From an uncultured Clostridia bacterium (lineage in GTDB: Bacteria; Bacillota; Clostridia; Christensenellales; Pumilibacteraceae), in NCBI GenBank assembly GCA_947086925.1, contig CAMUAL010000002.1, positions 1 through 64,000 on the forward strand: a stretch of 64,000 nucleotides of DNA. Direction: 5' to 3'. The position numbers and the translations under genes were made by a program. Below, one piece after another: positions 16,546-26,193 of this stretch. Below the pieces are notes generated by a model. That model saw only the letters and a program-made list of their open reading frames with translations, searched no databases and was not told the DNA's origin. Numbering within the stretch: the stretch's first letter is position 1; every line of letters starts with the position of its first letter.

Positions 16546-19500
16546 ATGAAATTCGAGAAAAACCCGAACGGAAGTTACCGTGCCGTACCGTTTTGGTCGT
16601 TAAACGGCAAATTGAACAAAAACGAGCTGTTAAGTCAGATTAAAACGCTTAAAAACATGGGTTTCGGCGGCGTGTTCATTCATTCGCGCACTGGGCTGAA
16701 AACCGAATATATGGGCAAGGAGTGGCTCGGTTTAACCGCCGATTGCGCCGACGAATGCAAGCGGGAGAATATGGACGCATGGCTTTACGACGAAGACCGT
16801 TGGCCAAGCGGCACGTGCGGAGGATACGTTACCGAAGACCCGAATTACCGCATGCGGTTTATATCGGCTCGCATTATGCCGCGCGACGAGTTCGATTTGC
16901 ACGACTGCGCGGCGGATTACATAGCGTCGTTTGCCGTAAAGCTTACGGGCAAAGAGTACGAACTGTATTCCGAGTATAACATGCCCGAATACTCTGGCAT
17001 GAGCATAGCGGATTATTTTCCCGTGCATAACAAGTGCGAAATCCCCGAAGGTTATTTGGGAATGATTTTCGGCATCGAGCTTATGAAGCCGAACGAGTTT
17101 TACAACGACTTCACTTACGCGGATACAATGAATACAAGCGCGACCGACAGATTTATAGAGCTTACGCACGAAAAGTATGCAAAGGCGTGCGGCGAAAAAT
17201 TCGGCGATTCGATTAAGGGAATATTTACCGACGAACCGCACCGAGGACCTCTTTTAAACGGATTCGGAATAACAAACGAAAACGCGCTTTACATGCTTCC
17301 GTACACGGGCGAGTTGTTTTCGCTTTACCGCAAGTTGTTCGGCGAGGATTTGTCCGCTTTATTGCCCGAACTGTATTTCAACACCGAGGGCAACGAGTTT
17401 TCGCGTACAATGTGGCGGTACGTCGAAACTTTACAGCGGCTGTTTATAAACAACTTCGCAAAACCCGTGCACGAGTGGTGCGAAAAAAACAATCTGCTTG
17501 TAACCGGGCATATTCTGCACGAAGACACTCTGTCGGCGCAAACCACAATGTCGGGAAGTATAATGCGCTATTACGAGCATATGGATTATCCCGGACTCGA
17601 CAATCTCGGTTCGCAGAACACGTGCTTTCCCGCCGTGATAGCGGTAAACAGCGTTGCAAAGCAGACGGGCAAAAAGCGCGTGCTTAGCGAGTTATACGGC
17701 TGTACGGGTTGGAAGACCACATTCGACGAATACAAGCAAATGGGCGATTGGCAGGCGGCGTTCGGCGTAAACGTAAGGTGTCCGCATTTAAGTTGGTACA
17801 CCATGAAGGGAGAGGCAAAACGCGATTATCCCGCAAGCATAAACAAGCAGGCAAATTGGCACAAAGAATACCGAGCGGTTGAAGATTACTTTGCAAGACT
17901 CGGGTACGCGCTCGGTAATGCAAATTCCGTAACCGAAACGCTTGTAATTACACCCGTAGAGAGCGCGTGGGGCATGTCGCACCTCGGAACTTACGTAAAT
18001 TCGTTCGGCGTGCGCGACAAAAAGTACGCCGCGCTCGAAGAAGACTTTTTTAACATAACAAACGCGCTTGTTTACGGAAACATCGATTTCGATTACGGCG
18101 ACGAGGAAATGATGAGCAGACTATGCAAAACGGGCAAAGACGACCGCGGCGCATACGTTAAGCTCGGAAAAATGACTTACCGCAGTGTTGTGCTTCCCGC
18201 TATGGTAAATATACGAAAAAGCACGGTGAACATACTTAACGAGTTTACGGCTTTGGGCGGCAAGGTGATTGCGGCAAAGCATATGCCCGAATACTTGGAT
18301 GGCGAGAGAGCGACGGTGAAGCTGAGTAGTACGGTTGCGGATATTTCTTCGCTTGTGTCCGAGCTGAAAAGCGCGCGCACGGCTTACGTGCAAAGCGACG
18401 GCAAATTTTATTCGGCTATAAAAGCAAAGGGCGGCGAGTACCTGTATTTTGCGGTAAACGGCGACGCCCGCAAAGGCGCGGATGCAAAGATAATCGTGCG
18501 CGGCGAGTTCAATGCGGAAAAATTCGATTTGCGCACAGGCGAAACCGTGGGTATACGGTTTACTCACAGCGGCGGCAACACGGTGGTAGAGCACTGTTTT
18601 GCGGCTGGCGAGGAGCTTTTACTTCACTTCACTCATAAAAAGGTTGCGCCGTGCAAAACGTCGGAATACGGGAACGAGTTCGTGCTCGATAAGCCTTCGG
18701 GGTATAAACTCAGCCGCCCCAACGCGCTTGTTCTCGACAGAGCGGCGGCATACGTAAACGGCGAATATTTCGACACCGACGAACTGTTGCGGCTCGACCG
18801 TAAACTGCGCGACAAATTCGGACTTCGCTATCGGGGCGGAAGCATGGTGCAACCGTGGTATAAAGAAAAATTCGGCGGCGACGAATACTCGCGCACCGTG
18901 TGCGAATTAAAACTCGAATTTACCTTTAACGCGGACTATGCGCCCGAAAACGCAAAGCTTATGGCGGAAGATTACGGTTCAATCGCGTTTGCGCTTAACG
19001 GCGTTAAAATCGATGGCAGGGGCGAACAGTCTGAAACGGACGAATGTTTTACCGTTGCGAGTATTCCCGCGGGCGCAATAAAGCGCGGCGAAAACAAGCT
19101 TACCGCCGAATTTGATTTTTCCGATTCCGCGGATATTGAAAATATATATATTCTCGGCGATTTCGGAGTTATTGCGGGCAACCCTTGCACGGTTACAAAA
19201 TTACCCGATTCGCTCGGTTTATCCGACGTTACGTTGCAGGGCTTGCCTTTTTACGCAGGTACGGTAACATATGAGTTCGATTGCGCCGACGGCGAATACG
19301 AGGTGAGCGTGCCCGAATATTATGCGGCATGCTTAAAGTTCGGCGACACGGTTTGCGCGTTCAGTCCCGCAACGCACACGGCGTCGGCGGAAAACGGAAA
19401 ACTGTGCGTAAGCGCGGTGCTCACGCCTAAAAACATGTTCGGACCTCTGCACGAACTTCCCGCATATAACGGCATATGCGGACCGGAAAATTTCCACACG

Positions 19501-19587
19501 GGACTGCATCAGTGGACCGACGACTACGCGCTTATACCGCAGGGAATACTCGGCGGTATTAAGGTAAGAAAGATATTGAGCAAATAA
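16546..19587 (+). CDS. GH106-like glycosyl hydrolase, cytoplasmic
   Basis: A 1013-residue protein whose N-terminus (PFWSLNGKLNKNELLSQI, then GGVFIHSRTGLKTEYM) matches the GH106 alpha-L-rhamnosidase-like group, including the LYDEDRWPSG and FTDEPHRG blocks. The last third, from about residue 700, is beta-rich with galactose-binding-like features, typical of the C-terminal accessory region. There is no signal peptide, so it should act on imported oligosaccharides. It starts 11 bases after the M18 gene with AAAGGAA before the ATG. GH106-like families are diverse, so rhamnosidase activity is a suggestion only. Confidence 0.75.
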   Translation: MKFEKNPNGSYRAVPFWSLNGKLNKNELLSQIKTLKNMGFGGVFIHSRTGLKTEYMGKEWLGLTADCADECKRENMDAWLYDEDRWPSGTCGGYVTEDPNYRMRFISARIMPRDEFDLHDCAADYIASFAVKLTGKEYELYSEYNMPEYSGMSIADYFPVHNKCEIPEGYLGMIFGIELMKPNEFYNDFTYADTMNTSATDRFIELTHEKYAKACGEKFGDSIKGIFTDEPHRGPLLNGFGITNENALYMLPYTGELFSLYRKLFGEDLSALLPELYFNTEGNEFSRTMWRYVETLQRLFINNFAKPVHEWCEKNNLLVTGHILHEDTLSAQTTMSGSIMRYYEHMDYPGLDNLGSQNTCFPAVIAVNSVAKQTGKKRVLSELYGCTGWKTTFDEYKQMGDWQAAFGVNVRCPHLSWYTMKGEAKRDYPASINKQANWHKEYRAVEDYFARLGYALGNANSVTETLVITPVESAWGMSHLGTYVNSFGVRDKKYAALEEDFFNITNALVYGNIDFDYGDEEMMSRLCKTGKDDRGAYVKLGKMTYRSVVLPAMVNIRKSTVNILNEFTALGGKVIAAKHMPEYLDGERATVKLSSTVADISSLVSELKSARTAYVQSDGKFYSAIKAKGGEYLYFAVNGDARKGADAKIIVRGEFNAEKFDLRTGETVGIRFTHSGGNTVVEHCFAAGEELLLHFTHKKVAPCKTSEYGNEFVLDKPSGYKLSRPNALVLDRAAAYVNGEYFDTDELLRLDRKLRDKFGLRYRGGSMVQPWYKEKFGGDEYSRTVCELKLEFTFNADYAPENAKLMAEDYGSIAFALNGVKIDGRGEQSETDECFTVASIPAGAIKRGENKLTAEFDFSDSADIENIYILGDFGVIAGNPCTVTKLPDSLGLSDVTLQGLPFYAGTVTYEFDCADGEYEVSVPEYYAACLKFGDTVCAFSPATHTASAENGKLCVSAVLTPKNMFGPLHELPAYNGICGPENFHTGLHQWTDDYALIPQGILGGIKVRKILSK

Positions 19588-19630
19588 AAATCTTACTTTT
19601 CGGCGTCGAAAATCAATACAAAAACCGCAA

Positions 19631-19668
19631 AGGGCGGGGCTGAATTTCAAAACAGCCCCGCCCTTTTT
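19631..19668. terminator. Bidirectional terminator between convergent genes
   Basis: AGGGCGGGGCTG (19631-19642) pairs perfectly with CAGCCCCGCCCT (19653-19664), followed by TTTT on the plus strand and by TTTGCGG on the minus strand. It ends the GH106-like operon and probably the araC-type gene as well. Confidence 0.85.
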
Positions 19669-19693
19669 GCAATTAAAAAAGCCGACGGATAAT

Positions 19694-20494
19694 TTATTTA
19701 TCGTTGTTTTTCTTTAAATTACGCAGGCTCAGTTCGCCGTGGTTTTTCTTTAACACGCGGTAAAAGGTGGGCATGCTTCCGAATCCGCTGTTAAGCGCGG
19801 CGGTGGTAATACTGCACTCGTGTTCGTCGTAATACCTGAACGTGTGTTGCAGTCGCGTAACCGAAAGATAGTCGTTAAGGCTCGTATGGAACATTTCGTT
19901 AAACATGCGCGAAAAATAATATTTCGAATATCCGAAATGATTCGCAAGGTTGGTAAGCGTTAAATCCTTGTCGTAATTCTGTTCTATGTACGCAAGAATA
20001 TCGTCAACGCCCTCTAATGCGTAATGCGGGCTGTCTTCCAACCCCGCTTTGGCGCAGATAGCGGAAAGCACCATGTCTACGTTTGCCTGAATGGTAAACA
20101 TGTCAACGCCCTCGTAATTAACGGCGTTTATAAAGTACGGCTTGATTTTTTCGCGGCAATACTCGGCGTCGGTAACTACGTTGGTGGTAAGAATCTTGTT
20201 TTTTCTGTAAGAAAAAAAGTGTTCGCAGTAAACAACGGGCAAAATGAGTAACATTTGCTCGCCTTCGCTCGGCTCGTAATGGTGAAGCTGATAGCTGTCT
20301 ACAATCATTACGTTGTCGGGTTGCATTTCATATTCCACGTTGCCTACGGTAACGATTTTCGTGCCCTTAATGTTGTAGAGAAGTTCGAGTTTTTTATGAA
20401 AGTGCGGTCCTGCCAAATGGTCGCCGTCGATAGCCGAAAAGATTTCGGGGAACCTGTCTTGCGCAAGTTCGTAATTCATATCTGCTTTTGACAT
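19694..20494 (-). CDS. AraC family transcriptional regulator
   Basis: A 266-residue regulator. The N-terminal 100 residues form a cupin-type sugar-sensing domain (GPHFHKKLELLYNIKG). The C-terminal part from about residue 165 holds the two AraC helix-turn-helix motifs (LTLTNLANHFGYSKYYFSRMFNE and ITTAALNSGFGSMPTFYRVLK are the two recognition regions). Such proteins usually activate carbohydrate genes when bound to a sugar. It is divergent from the Gfo/Idh-ThuA pair across a 402-base spacer and convergent with the GH106-like operon, so either could be a target. Confidence 0.9.
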   Translation of the reverse strand: MSKADMNYELAQDRFPEIFSAIDGDHLAGPHFHKKLELLYNIKGTKIVTVGNVEYEMQPDNVMIVDSYQLHHYEPSEGEQMLLILPVVYCEHFFSYRKNKILTTNVVTDAEYCREKIKPYFINAVNYEGVDMFTIQANVDMVLSAICAKAGLEDSPHYALEGVDDILAYIEQNYDKDLTLTNLANHFGYSKYYFSRMFNEMFHTSLNDYLSVTRLQHTFRYYDEHECSITTAALNSGFGSMPTFYRVLKKNHGELSLRNLKKNNDK

Positions 20495-20896
20495 GGGAAT
20501 GGGACTCCTTGCGGGCTTGAAGATTGCCCGTGGTAAGCGAATCGCAATTTATGAAAGTAAAATTCTTAATGTCAAGTTGAAACGCGACCCGCCTTATTAT
20601 ATCATTACAGTAGGATAACAAAAGCAGAGTTTTTGTTGTGCCGAAAGTTTCAGTTGATTAGACAAAAACAAAAGTGAAGATATAATATAGCTCGTAAAGT
20701 TGAATGTAGGTGAAAGGCTGAAACACATAAAAATACTTTACTTGTTTATATTATAAAACAAGAATCGACAAAAAGCAATAGGTTTTCGAAAAATCGTCGG
20801 TGAAAATTTTAACGGTGTATTCGTGTTCAAATATCATTGAAAAAGCGGATACTGCCGTAAAAAGCTTATATTTACAATAAAAGCAGGAGAAGTAAA
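20495..20896. promoter_or_regulatory. Divergent regulatory region between araC-type and Gfo/Idh genes
   Basis: A 402-base AT-rich spacer with no gene seen. CTTGTTT (20741-20747) and AAACAAG (20756-20762) form an inverted repeat that could be an operator. A TACAAT at 20873-20878 would serve as -10 box for the plus-strand genes but lacks a good -35 box, which suits an activator-dependent promoter. TATAAT at 20681-20686 also lacks a well-spaced -35. Confidence 0.4.
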
Positions 20897-21949
20897 ATGA
20901 AAAAACTTAAAGTGGGAATTGTGGGAATAGGCGGTATGGGGCGTTATACGCATATACCCGCGTATTCCGTTATGGACGACGTTACGGTTACCGCGGCATG
21001 CGACATAAACCCGAGTAAGCTCGATATTCCCGAGCTCAAAGGAATAAAAACCTACGTCGATTATAAAGAAATGATAGACAAAGCCGATATAGACGCGATA
21101 GACATATGCACTCCAAACTATCTTCATTCGCCGATAGCGGTGTACGCGCTCAACCATGGTAAACACGTATTTTGCGAAAAACCCGACGCGGTAAGCTTAG
21201 CCGAGCGCAAGAAAATGACCGAGGCGGAGCGCAAAAGCGGCAAAGTGCTTATGGTTATGCGCAATAACCGTCATGTACCCACTTCGGAATATCTCAAACA
21301 ACTTGTGGATTCGGGCGAAGCGGGCGGTTTTTACACGGGGCGTTGCGGTTGGATACGCCGTCGCGGAATCCCCGGCAAGGGCGGATGGTTTACAACGCGC
21401 GAGCAGTCGGGCGGCGGTCCGCTTATCGATTTGGGCGTGCATATGCTCGATTTGGCGATTTATCTTATGGGAAGTCCCAAAGCGGTTGCGGTAAGCGGCA
21501 ATACATACCGTAAATTCGCCGACGCCGCCGATATTTCCGACTCCGAACATTCGGCTTTCGGCGAAAAAGTAGATGGAGGCACGTTCGACGTAGAGGATTT
21601 GGCAACGGGGTACGTTCGTTTTGAAAACGGCGCAACCTTACAGCTCGAATTTTCGTGGGCGTCGAATATAGAAAAAGAAAAGCGTTTCGTTGAGCTTCGC
21701 GGCGATAAGTGCGGCTTTACTTGGTGCGACGAAACATTAAAGGTGTTCACCGAAAAATGCGGTCAGCTTGTCGACGAGGATATTAAAGCCCCGCTCGGCA
21801 ACGGGCATTTTGCAAACTTGCGTCATTTTGTAAACGTGGCGCTTTACAACGAAAAATCCGACTTTACAAGCGAGCAAGGCGAAAACATGGTTGCGATAAT
21901 AGAAGCAATTTACAAGAGTGCCGAAACGGGCAAAGAGGTGTTATTATGA
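20897..21949 (+). CDS. Gfo/Idh/MocA family oxidoreductase
   Basis: A 350-residue NAD(P)-dependent sugar or inositol dehydrogenase-type enzyme. The N-terminal Rossmann motif GIVGIGGMGRYTHIP (residues 7-21), CDIN at the end of the second strand, and HVFCEKPDAVS near 93-103 (the conserved EKP lysine) are clear; GGGPLIDLGVHMLDL near 174-188 holds the catalytic-type aspartate and histidine. AGCAGGAG precedes the ATG. It overlaps the ThuA-like gene by four bases, a pairing common in sugar catabolic loci. The exact substrate is unknown. Confidence 0.92.
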   Translation: MKKLKVGIVGIGGMGRYTHIPAYSVMDDVTVTAACDINPSKLDIPELKGIKTYVDYKEMIDKADIDAIDICTPNYLHSPIAVYALNHGKHVFCEKPDAVSLAERKKMTEAERKSGKVLMVMRNNRHVPTSEYLKQLVDSGEAGGFYTGRCGWIRRRGIPGKGGWFTTREQSGGGPLIDLGVHMLDLAIYLMGSPKAVAVSGNTYRKFADAADISDSEHSAFGEKVDGGTFDVEDLATGYVRFENGATLQLEFSWASNIEKEKRFVELRGDKCGFTWCDETLKVFTEKCGQLVDEDIKAPLGNGHFANLRHFVNVALYNEKSDFTSEQGENMVAIIEAIYKSAETGKEVLL

Positions 21950-22668
21950 TAAACGTAACTGTTTGGAGCGAGTTCTCGCTTTCGTGCAAATGCGCCGAAG
22001 CGCTTGCCGTTTACCCCGAAGGTCACCACAAGCTTATTGCCGATGCTCTCAATAAATGCAAGAACATAAAAGCGGTGTCGGCAACTCTCGATATGCCTAA
22101 TCAGGGATTGCCCGACGAGCTTTTGAACAAAACCGACGTTCTGTTTTGGTGGGGACACTGCAAGCACGACGACGTAACCGAAGAACTCGCCGATAAAATC
22201 GCGCGCAGAGTTTACGGCGGCATGGGCTTGGTGTTGCTTCACTCCGCACATTTAAGTAAGCCTTTTAAGCGTATTATCGGTGCAAGCGGCAGACTGAATT
22301 GGGGCGAGGGCGGCGAGCGCGAACGCATTTGGGTGGTTAATCCCGCGCATGAAATCGCGCAAGGACTTCCCGAATATATAGATTTGGAAAAAGAGGAAAT
22401 GTACGGCGAACCGTTCGGCATACCCGAACCCGACGAAACAGTGTTTTTAAGTTGGTTTAAGGGCGGGCGAGTATTGCGTAGCGGCGTAACATACCGCCGC
22501 GGTGCGGGCAAAGTGTTTTACTTTCAGCCGGGGCATGAAGGATTTCCTACATACTATAATCCGCATATTCAGCAAATACTTATAAATGCAACCAACTGGG
22601 CATACAGCGGAGGCAGAACGCAAAAAGTGGATTGCGACTGCGTGTTGCCCATTGAACCGCTTGATTGA
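21946..22668 (+). CDS. ThuA-like protein
   Basis: A 240-residue member of the trehalose-utilisation ThuA group, which has a class I glutamine amidotransferase-like fold. Visible blocks are LFWWGHCKHDDV, GMGLVLLHSAHLSKPFKRI and VFYFQPGHEGFPTYYNPHI near the C-terminus. ThuA proteins act in sugar catabolism, in some organisms in 3-keto-trehalose metabolism, beside Gfo/Idh dehydrogenases as here. The start overlaps the oxidoreductase stop (ATGATA), so the two are translationally coupled. Confidence 0.88.
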   Translation: MINVTVWSEFSLSCKCAEALAVYPEGHHKLIADALNKCKNIKAVSATLDMPNQGLPDELLNKTDVLFWWGHCKHDDVTEELADKIARRVYGGMGLVLLHSAHLSKPFKRIIGASGRLNWGEGGERERIWVVNPAHEIAQGLPEYIDLEKEEMYGEPFGIPEPDETVFLSWFKGGRVLRSGVTYRRGAGKVFYFQPGHEGFPTYYNPHIQQILINATNWAYSGGRTQKVDCDCVLPIEPLD

Positions 22669-22920
22669 AAAGCGTAAAAAAATCACTAAACTTGAAACAC
22701 TAACCGCAAAATGCGCAATAAATGCGCAAAAATGCGTGTGCAAAGCGCAACAAATGAAACAGTTTGCTACAAGTATAAGTGGAAAACGGTACACCGCACG
22801 TTTATAATGAAATTACAAAATGCGTGTAAAAGCGTACATGTAATTAAAAATATACCTACAACGGCATATACGGTGAAAACCGATTGCAATAATTAAAATT
22901 TATTCAGGAGGAAAATGTTA
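22669..22920 (+). promoter_or_regulatory. Upstream region of glycan locus A
   Basis: A 252-base spacer. ATGCGC occurs at 22711-22716 and 22722-22727, ATGCG at 22732-22736 and again at 22820-22824, at about one-helical-turn spacing for the first three. TATAAT at 22803-22808 with a poor -35 (TGGAAA, 22780-22785) is the best promoter candidate. AGGAGG at 22906-22911 is the ribosome site that favours the ATG at 22921 over that at 22915. Confidence 0.4.
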
Positions 22921-25900
22921 ATGAAACGACTTAAAAGTAAACTCTCCGCAATAGCCATGATTTTGGCGCTTGCAGTATGCGCATGCGGTATGAGTTTATT
23001 TGCTTTTGCCGAGGATTCGACAACTAATGAAGTCGATTCCAACGGTTGGAATACTCAGATAAATCGGGGGGGGGTGCTTGCTAACGGCGGGCATACTTTG
23101 AGCGACGAAAATTTCACTACTTATACTAATCTGCAAGACGGCGACGTAATAACATACGGTGATAAAATTCACAGTCCCATTGTAGAAGGCGTTGTGCGTA
23201 CAATGCCTTGGCAAATGAGCTTTAATGCCGTAGGCGAAACGGGAGCGTCGATCACTTACGAAATCTACACAACGTCGGGAGATGTTTATTATAAAGCTAC
23301 GATGGAAATCGGCGGAAGTAGTTTCAAAGACAATTCGGGTTTCGGAGCGGTATCCAAAGACCGCACTTTTGAGTCGGGTGTTACTTCAACATTATGTTTT
23401 GAAGGTCATCATGAGGATGGCGGCAATGTTTATTGGGTAGACCCCAAAGCTGCTTTCAATGCAGGTTATGAAACTTGCGCCTCAATGAATACTACATGGG
23501 CAACAGGCGATAAACCTACCGAGTTTAATTTAAAAGTCACTGTAAACGGAAATATCGACAAGCTTTCCGTTAAAGTCGGAGATGGACTTTTATTTCAGCA
23601 ATGCAGTTATTTGACGTGGCAGTGGGGCGGATATAACGACGGATACGCCGCTCAGAATGATTGTGGAGCGCAGTACGGTATTAAAGCACCTCAAAATAAC
23701 GATTCGAATTATGCCGATTATTTTGTGTTTAAAAATTACGAATTTAAATTCTTTTTTAGTGCAAGTAGTCAAAATGATGAGAATATGCCCGTTGTAACGG
23801 TTGCAGGAGAGCGTGTTGATTCTGACAACGAATTGGATGCAAGCGGAATGTTTAGAGGTTATTATGTGCATACAGTTCCTTATTCGGCGCAAATAAAATA
23901 CGACCATACGCCTGAGTTTGAAGTGCATCAAGGCGATACGAAAATTTTCTATAAAAACGGTGACAGTACGCTTTTAACCGCATACGTTCACAGCGGCGAC
24001 AAAGCAATAAATCACAGTGAATTAAATATACCCGGTAAATTTATTTTGGGTTGGACTACCGATGTTGCGGGACAGAACGATTATGATTTTACAACGCCCG
24101 TAACAGGCGACCTTACGCTTTACGCAAAGCTCGGCAATGCAGTACTTGTAAACTTTAAAGACGGCAACAACAATCTTGCACAGGTAAACTACCGCACGGG
24201 CGATACTATTACAAAAATCGCAAATCCCGAAAAAAGCGGTTATATTTTTGCGGGATGGTATACCGATAACACGTATTCAACCGAATTCGATTTTACCGCT
24301 CCCATAGCGGCAGGTGTTGAAGAAATAAACATCTGTGCAAAATGGAATATAAACGTAAGCTATCAGATTATTGGCTATAACGGTAAAACAACGGGAGATT
24401 ATCCTGTTTATCAGACTAAGGTTATTGCGTATGAGGAGGGCGCTCAGCTTACGGCAAGCGACTTCCCGACGTTTGCACAGATAACCACGTTCCCCGAATT
24501 CAGCAACATAGAGCTTAAATGGTTCACCGACGTTAAAGCAAAAAATCCCGTGGACTTCAATGCTTTGGGAACGGTAACTTCGGCTACAACGTATTACGCG
24601 CTCGCACTCGACAAGAGCGACTCCGCTAACGACACTTACGTGCAGTACGATTTGGCTAACGGTTTCGACCGCAACGCAAGCGCGGTGGCAAGAGACGAGG
24701 CAGGCAACGCGCTTACCAACAACACGACAATAAATAATGCAATAGGAAACGTAAACGGCGTGGGTTACGGCATGAACCCCGGCTCTTACAGAGCGCTCGA
24801 TAACGGCTATGCTCAATTCACAATGCCTTATGTGGGATACGAGGTTAATGCGCGCAAGCTCGACGTAAACAAACCCATTTATATAGATTACACCATTTCG
24901 TCTAATGCCGAAGATATGGGCGACGGACAGGGTAATACTTATGACGGCAACAAATATTTCAGCGTAGGATTTTATAACAGCCTTACCTCCGCGCTTATAA
25001 GTCAGGGGCAAAACCACGAACCCGAATTCGGCAGACTGTTCGGTTGGTTGCAGTGGGTTAAAACCGATGTTCAGGCTAACCAAAAACTTTCCATGCACTC
25101 CGCAAGCAACAGCGGATTCTACGGTTCGGAGTTACCGCTTACCGGCTATCAAGAAGGACTTAAAGTAAGCGTTAAAATCGAAATAGACGCCGACGGCGTA
25201 ACGGTTACGTTCTTGTCGGTAGGCGATACTACGCTTACGAAAGATAATGTTTCGAGAGTTCTCGATATAAACAAAAGTATGTTCCCCAACGGCGTATACG
25301 TATCGTTCGCATGTGCGCGTCCTACCGACGTTGTTATACGCGTAACGCAGGACGGCAGCACCGCTACGGTAGCCGACGGAGCAACGGGCATAAACATTAC
25401 AACCGCAGGGGCGTCCGAAGGCATGTTCGCGGGCGAAAAGGTTGAGTTTACGGTAGAGCCTCCCGCAGGTCATTTCTTTACTACCGAAGGCGTGTTCGCA
25501 AACGGCAAACGTCTTAACATACTCGGCAACGCAGACGACGGTTACTACTTCAACATGCCGCTCGGCACAAACGAAATAACCGTTAAATGGGGCATTAACA
25601 TTACGTTTACCGACGGCGCGCAGTGGACGCAAGCCATTGCCGCGGTAGAGGGCGAGGCATTCAGCGAAGTGAACACTCCCACCGCTCCCGCAAAAACCGG
25701 TTACAAAACAAACGTAGTATGGTGCACCGATGCGGATTTACAAACGCCTTACGACTTTGCGAATCCCATTACCGCCGCAATAACTCTGTATGCAAAATAC
25801 GTACCCGAACAGTACAGTCTTATAATCGTAGATTCCACCGACAGTTCGCAGATAGGCGAAACGATTAAAGCCGATTTCGGCTCTACGTTTGCAAAGCCCG

Positions 25901-26172
25901 CGACCGACCCAGTAAAAGATGGTTACGTGTTCAAGGGCTACTATTCGGACGAAGATTGCACAACGGAATATTCGTGGGATACGGTTGTAACCGCAGGAAA
26001 CCACTTTGTATATGCCAAGTTCGAAGCGGCAAGCAACAACACTCCCGCCGAAAACAACAAGAAGAAATGCGGCGGCAACGCGGTTGCGTCGAGCGCGGTT
26101 GGGGCAAGTATAGCTCTTATGCTTGCGGCAGGCGCGATATTCGTAGGCAAGCGCAAATCCGCAGTTAAATAA
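22921..26172 (+). CDS. Large surface protein with InlB-type repeats, locus A
   Basis: A 1083-residue secreted protein. A signal peptide ends near AFA/ED. An N-terminal beta-rich region (about 30-345) is followed by Listeria-Bacteroides (InlB B-type) repeats near 373-477 (GYIFAGWYTD), a module near 570-800 (DVNKPIYIDYTI ... FSVGFYNSL) and an Ig-like stretch near 805-880. Two more InlB-type repeats lie near 895-1038. The C-terminus has KKCGG, one membrane helix and GKRKSAVK. The 570-880 module pair recurs in the 51515 protein. By position it probably captures glycan at the surface for the importer that follows; no enzyme motif is seen. Confidence 0.75.
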   Translation: MKRLKSKLSAIAMILALAVCACGMSLFAFAEDSTTNEVDSNGWNTQINRGGVLANGGHTLSDENFTTYTNLQDGDVITYGDKIHSPIVEGVVRTMPWQMSFNAVGETGASITYEIYTTSGDVYYKATMEIGGSSFKDNSGFGAVSKDRTFESGVTSTLCFEGHHEDGGNVYWVDPKAAFNAGYETCASMNTTWATGDKPTEFNLKVTVNGNIDKLSVKVGDGLLFQQCSYLTWQWGGYNDGYAAQNDCGAQYGIKAPQNNDSNYADYFVFKNYEFKFFFSASSQNDENMPVVTVAGERVDSDNELDASGMFRGYYVHTVPYSAQIKYDHTPEFEVHQGDTKIFYKNGDSTLLTAYVHSGDKAINHSELNIPGKFILGWTTDVAGQNDYDFTTPVTGDLTLYAKLGNAVLVNFKDGNNNLAQVNYRTGDTITKIANPEKSGYIFAGWYTDNTYSTEFDFTAPIAAGVEEINICAKWNINVSYQIIGYNGKTTGDYPVYQTKVIAYEEGAQLTASDFPTFAQITTFPEFSNIELKWFTDVKAKNPVDFNALGTVTSATTYYALALDKSDSANDTYVQYDLANGFDRNASAVARDEAGNALTNNTTINNAIGNVNGVGYGMNPGSYRALDNGYAQFTMPYVGYEVNARKLDVNKPIYIDYTISSNAEDMGDGQGNTYDGNKYFSVGFYNSLTSALISQGQNHEPEFGRLFGWLQWVKTDVQANQKLSMHSASNSGFYGSELPLTGYQEGLKVSVKIEIDADGVTVTFLSVGDTTLTKDNVSRVLDINKSMFPNGVYVSFACARPTDVVIRVTQDGSTATVADGATGINITTAGASEGMFAGEKVEFTVEPPAGHFFTTEGVFANGKRLNILGNADDGYYFNMPLGTNEITVKWGINITFTDGAQWTQAIAAVEGEAFSEVNTPTAPAKTGYKTNVVWCTDADLQTPYDFANPITAAITLYAKYVPEQYSLIIVDSTDSSQIGETIKADFGSTFAKPATDPVKDGYVFKGYYSDEDCTTEYSWDTVVTAGNHFVYAKFEAASNNTPAENNKKKCGGNAVASSAVGASIALMLAAGAIFVGKRKSAVK

Positions 26173-26193
26173 TAATCTTCAAACAAACGTCAG

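Noticed and set aside
22872..22887. CcpA (cre) site before locus A
   Set aside because: GAAAACCGATTGCA agrees with the cre consensus at only 11 of 14 positions, missing the conserved TG start; this is expected by chance in a spacer of this length.
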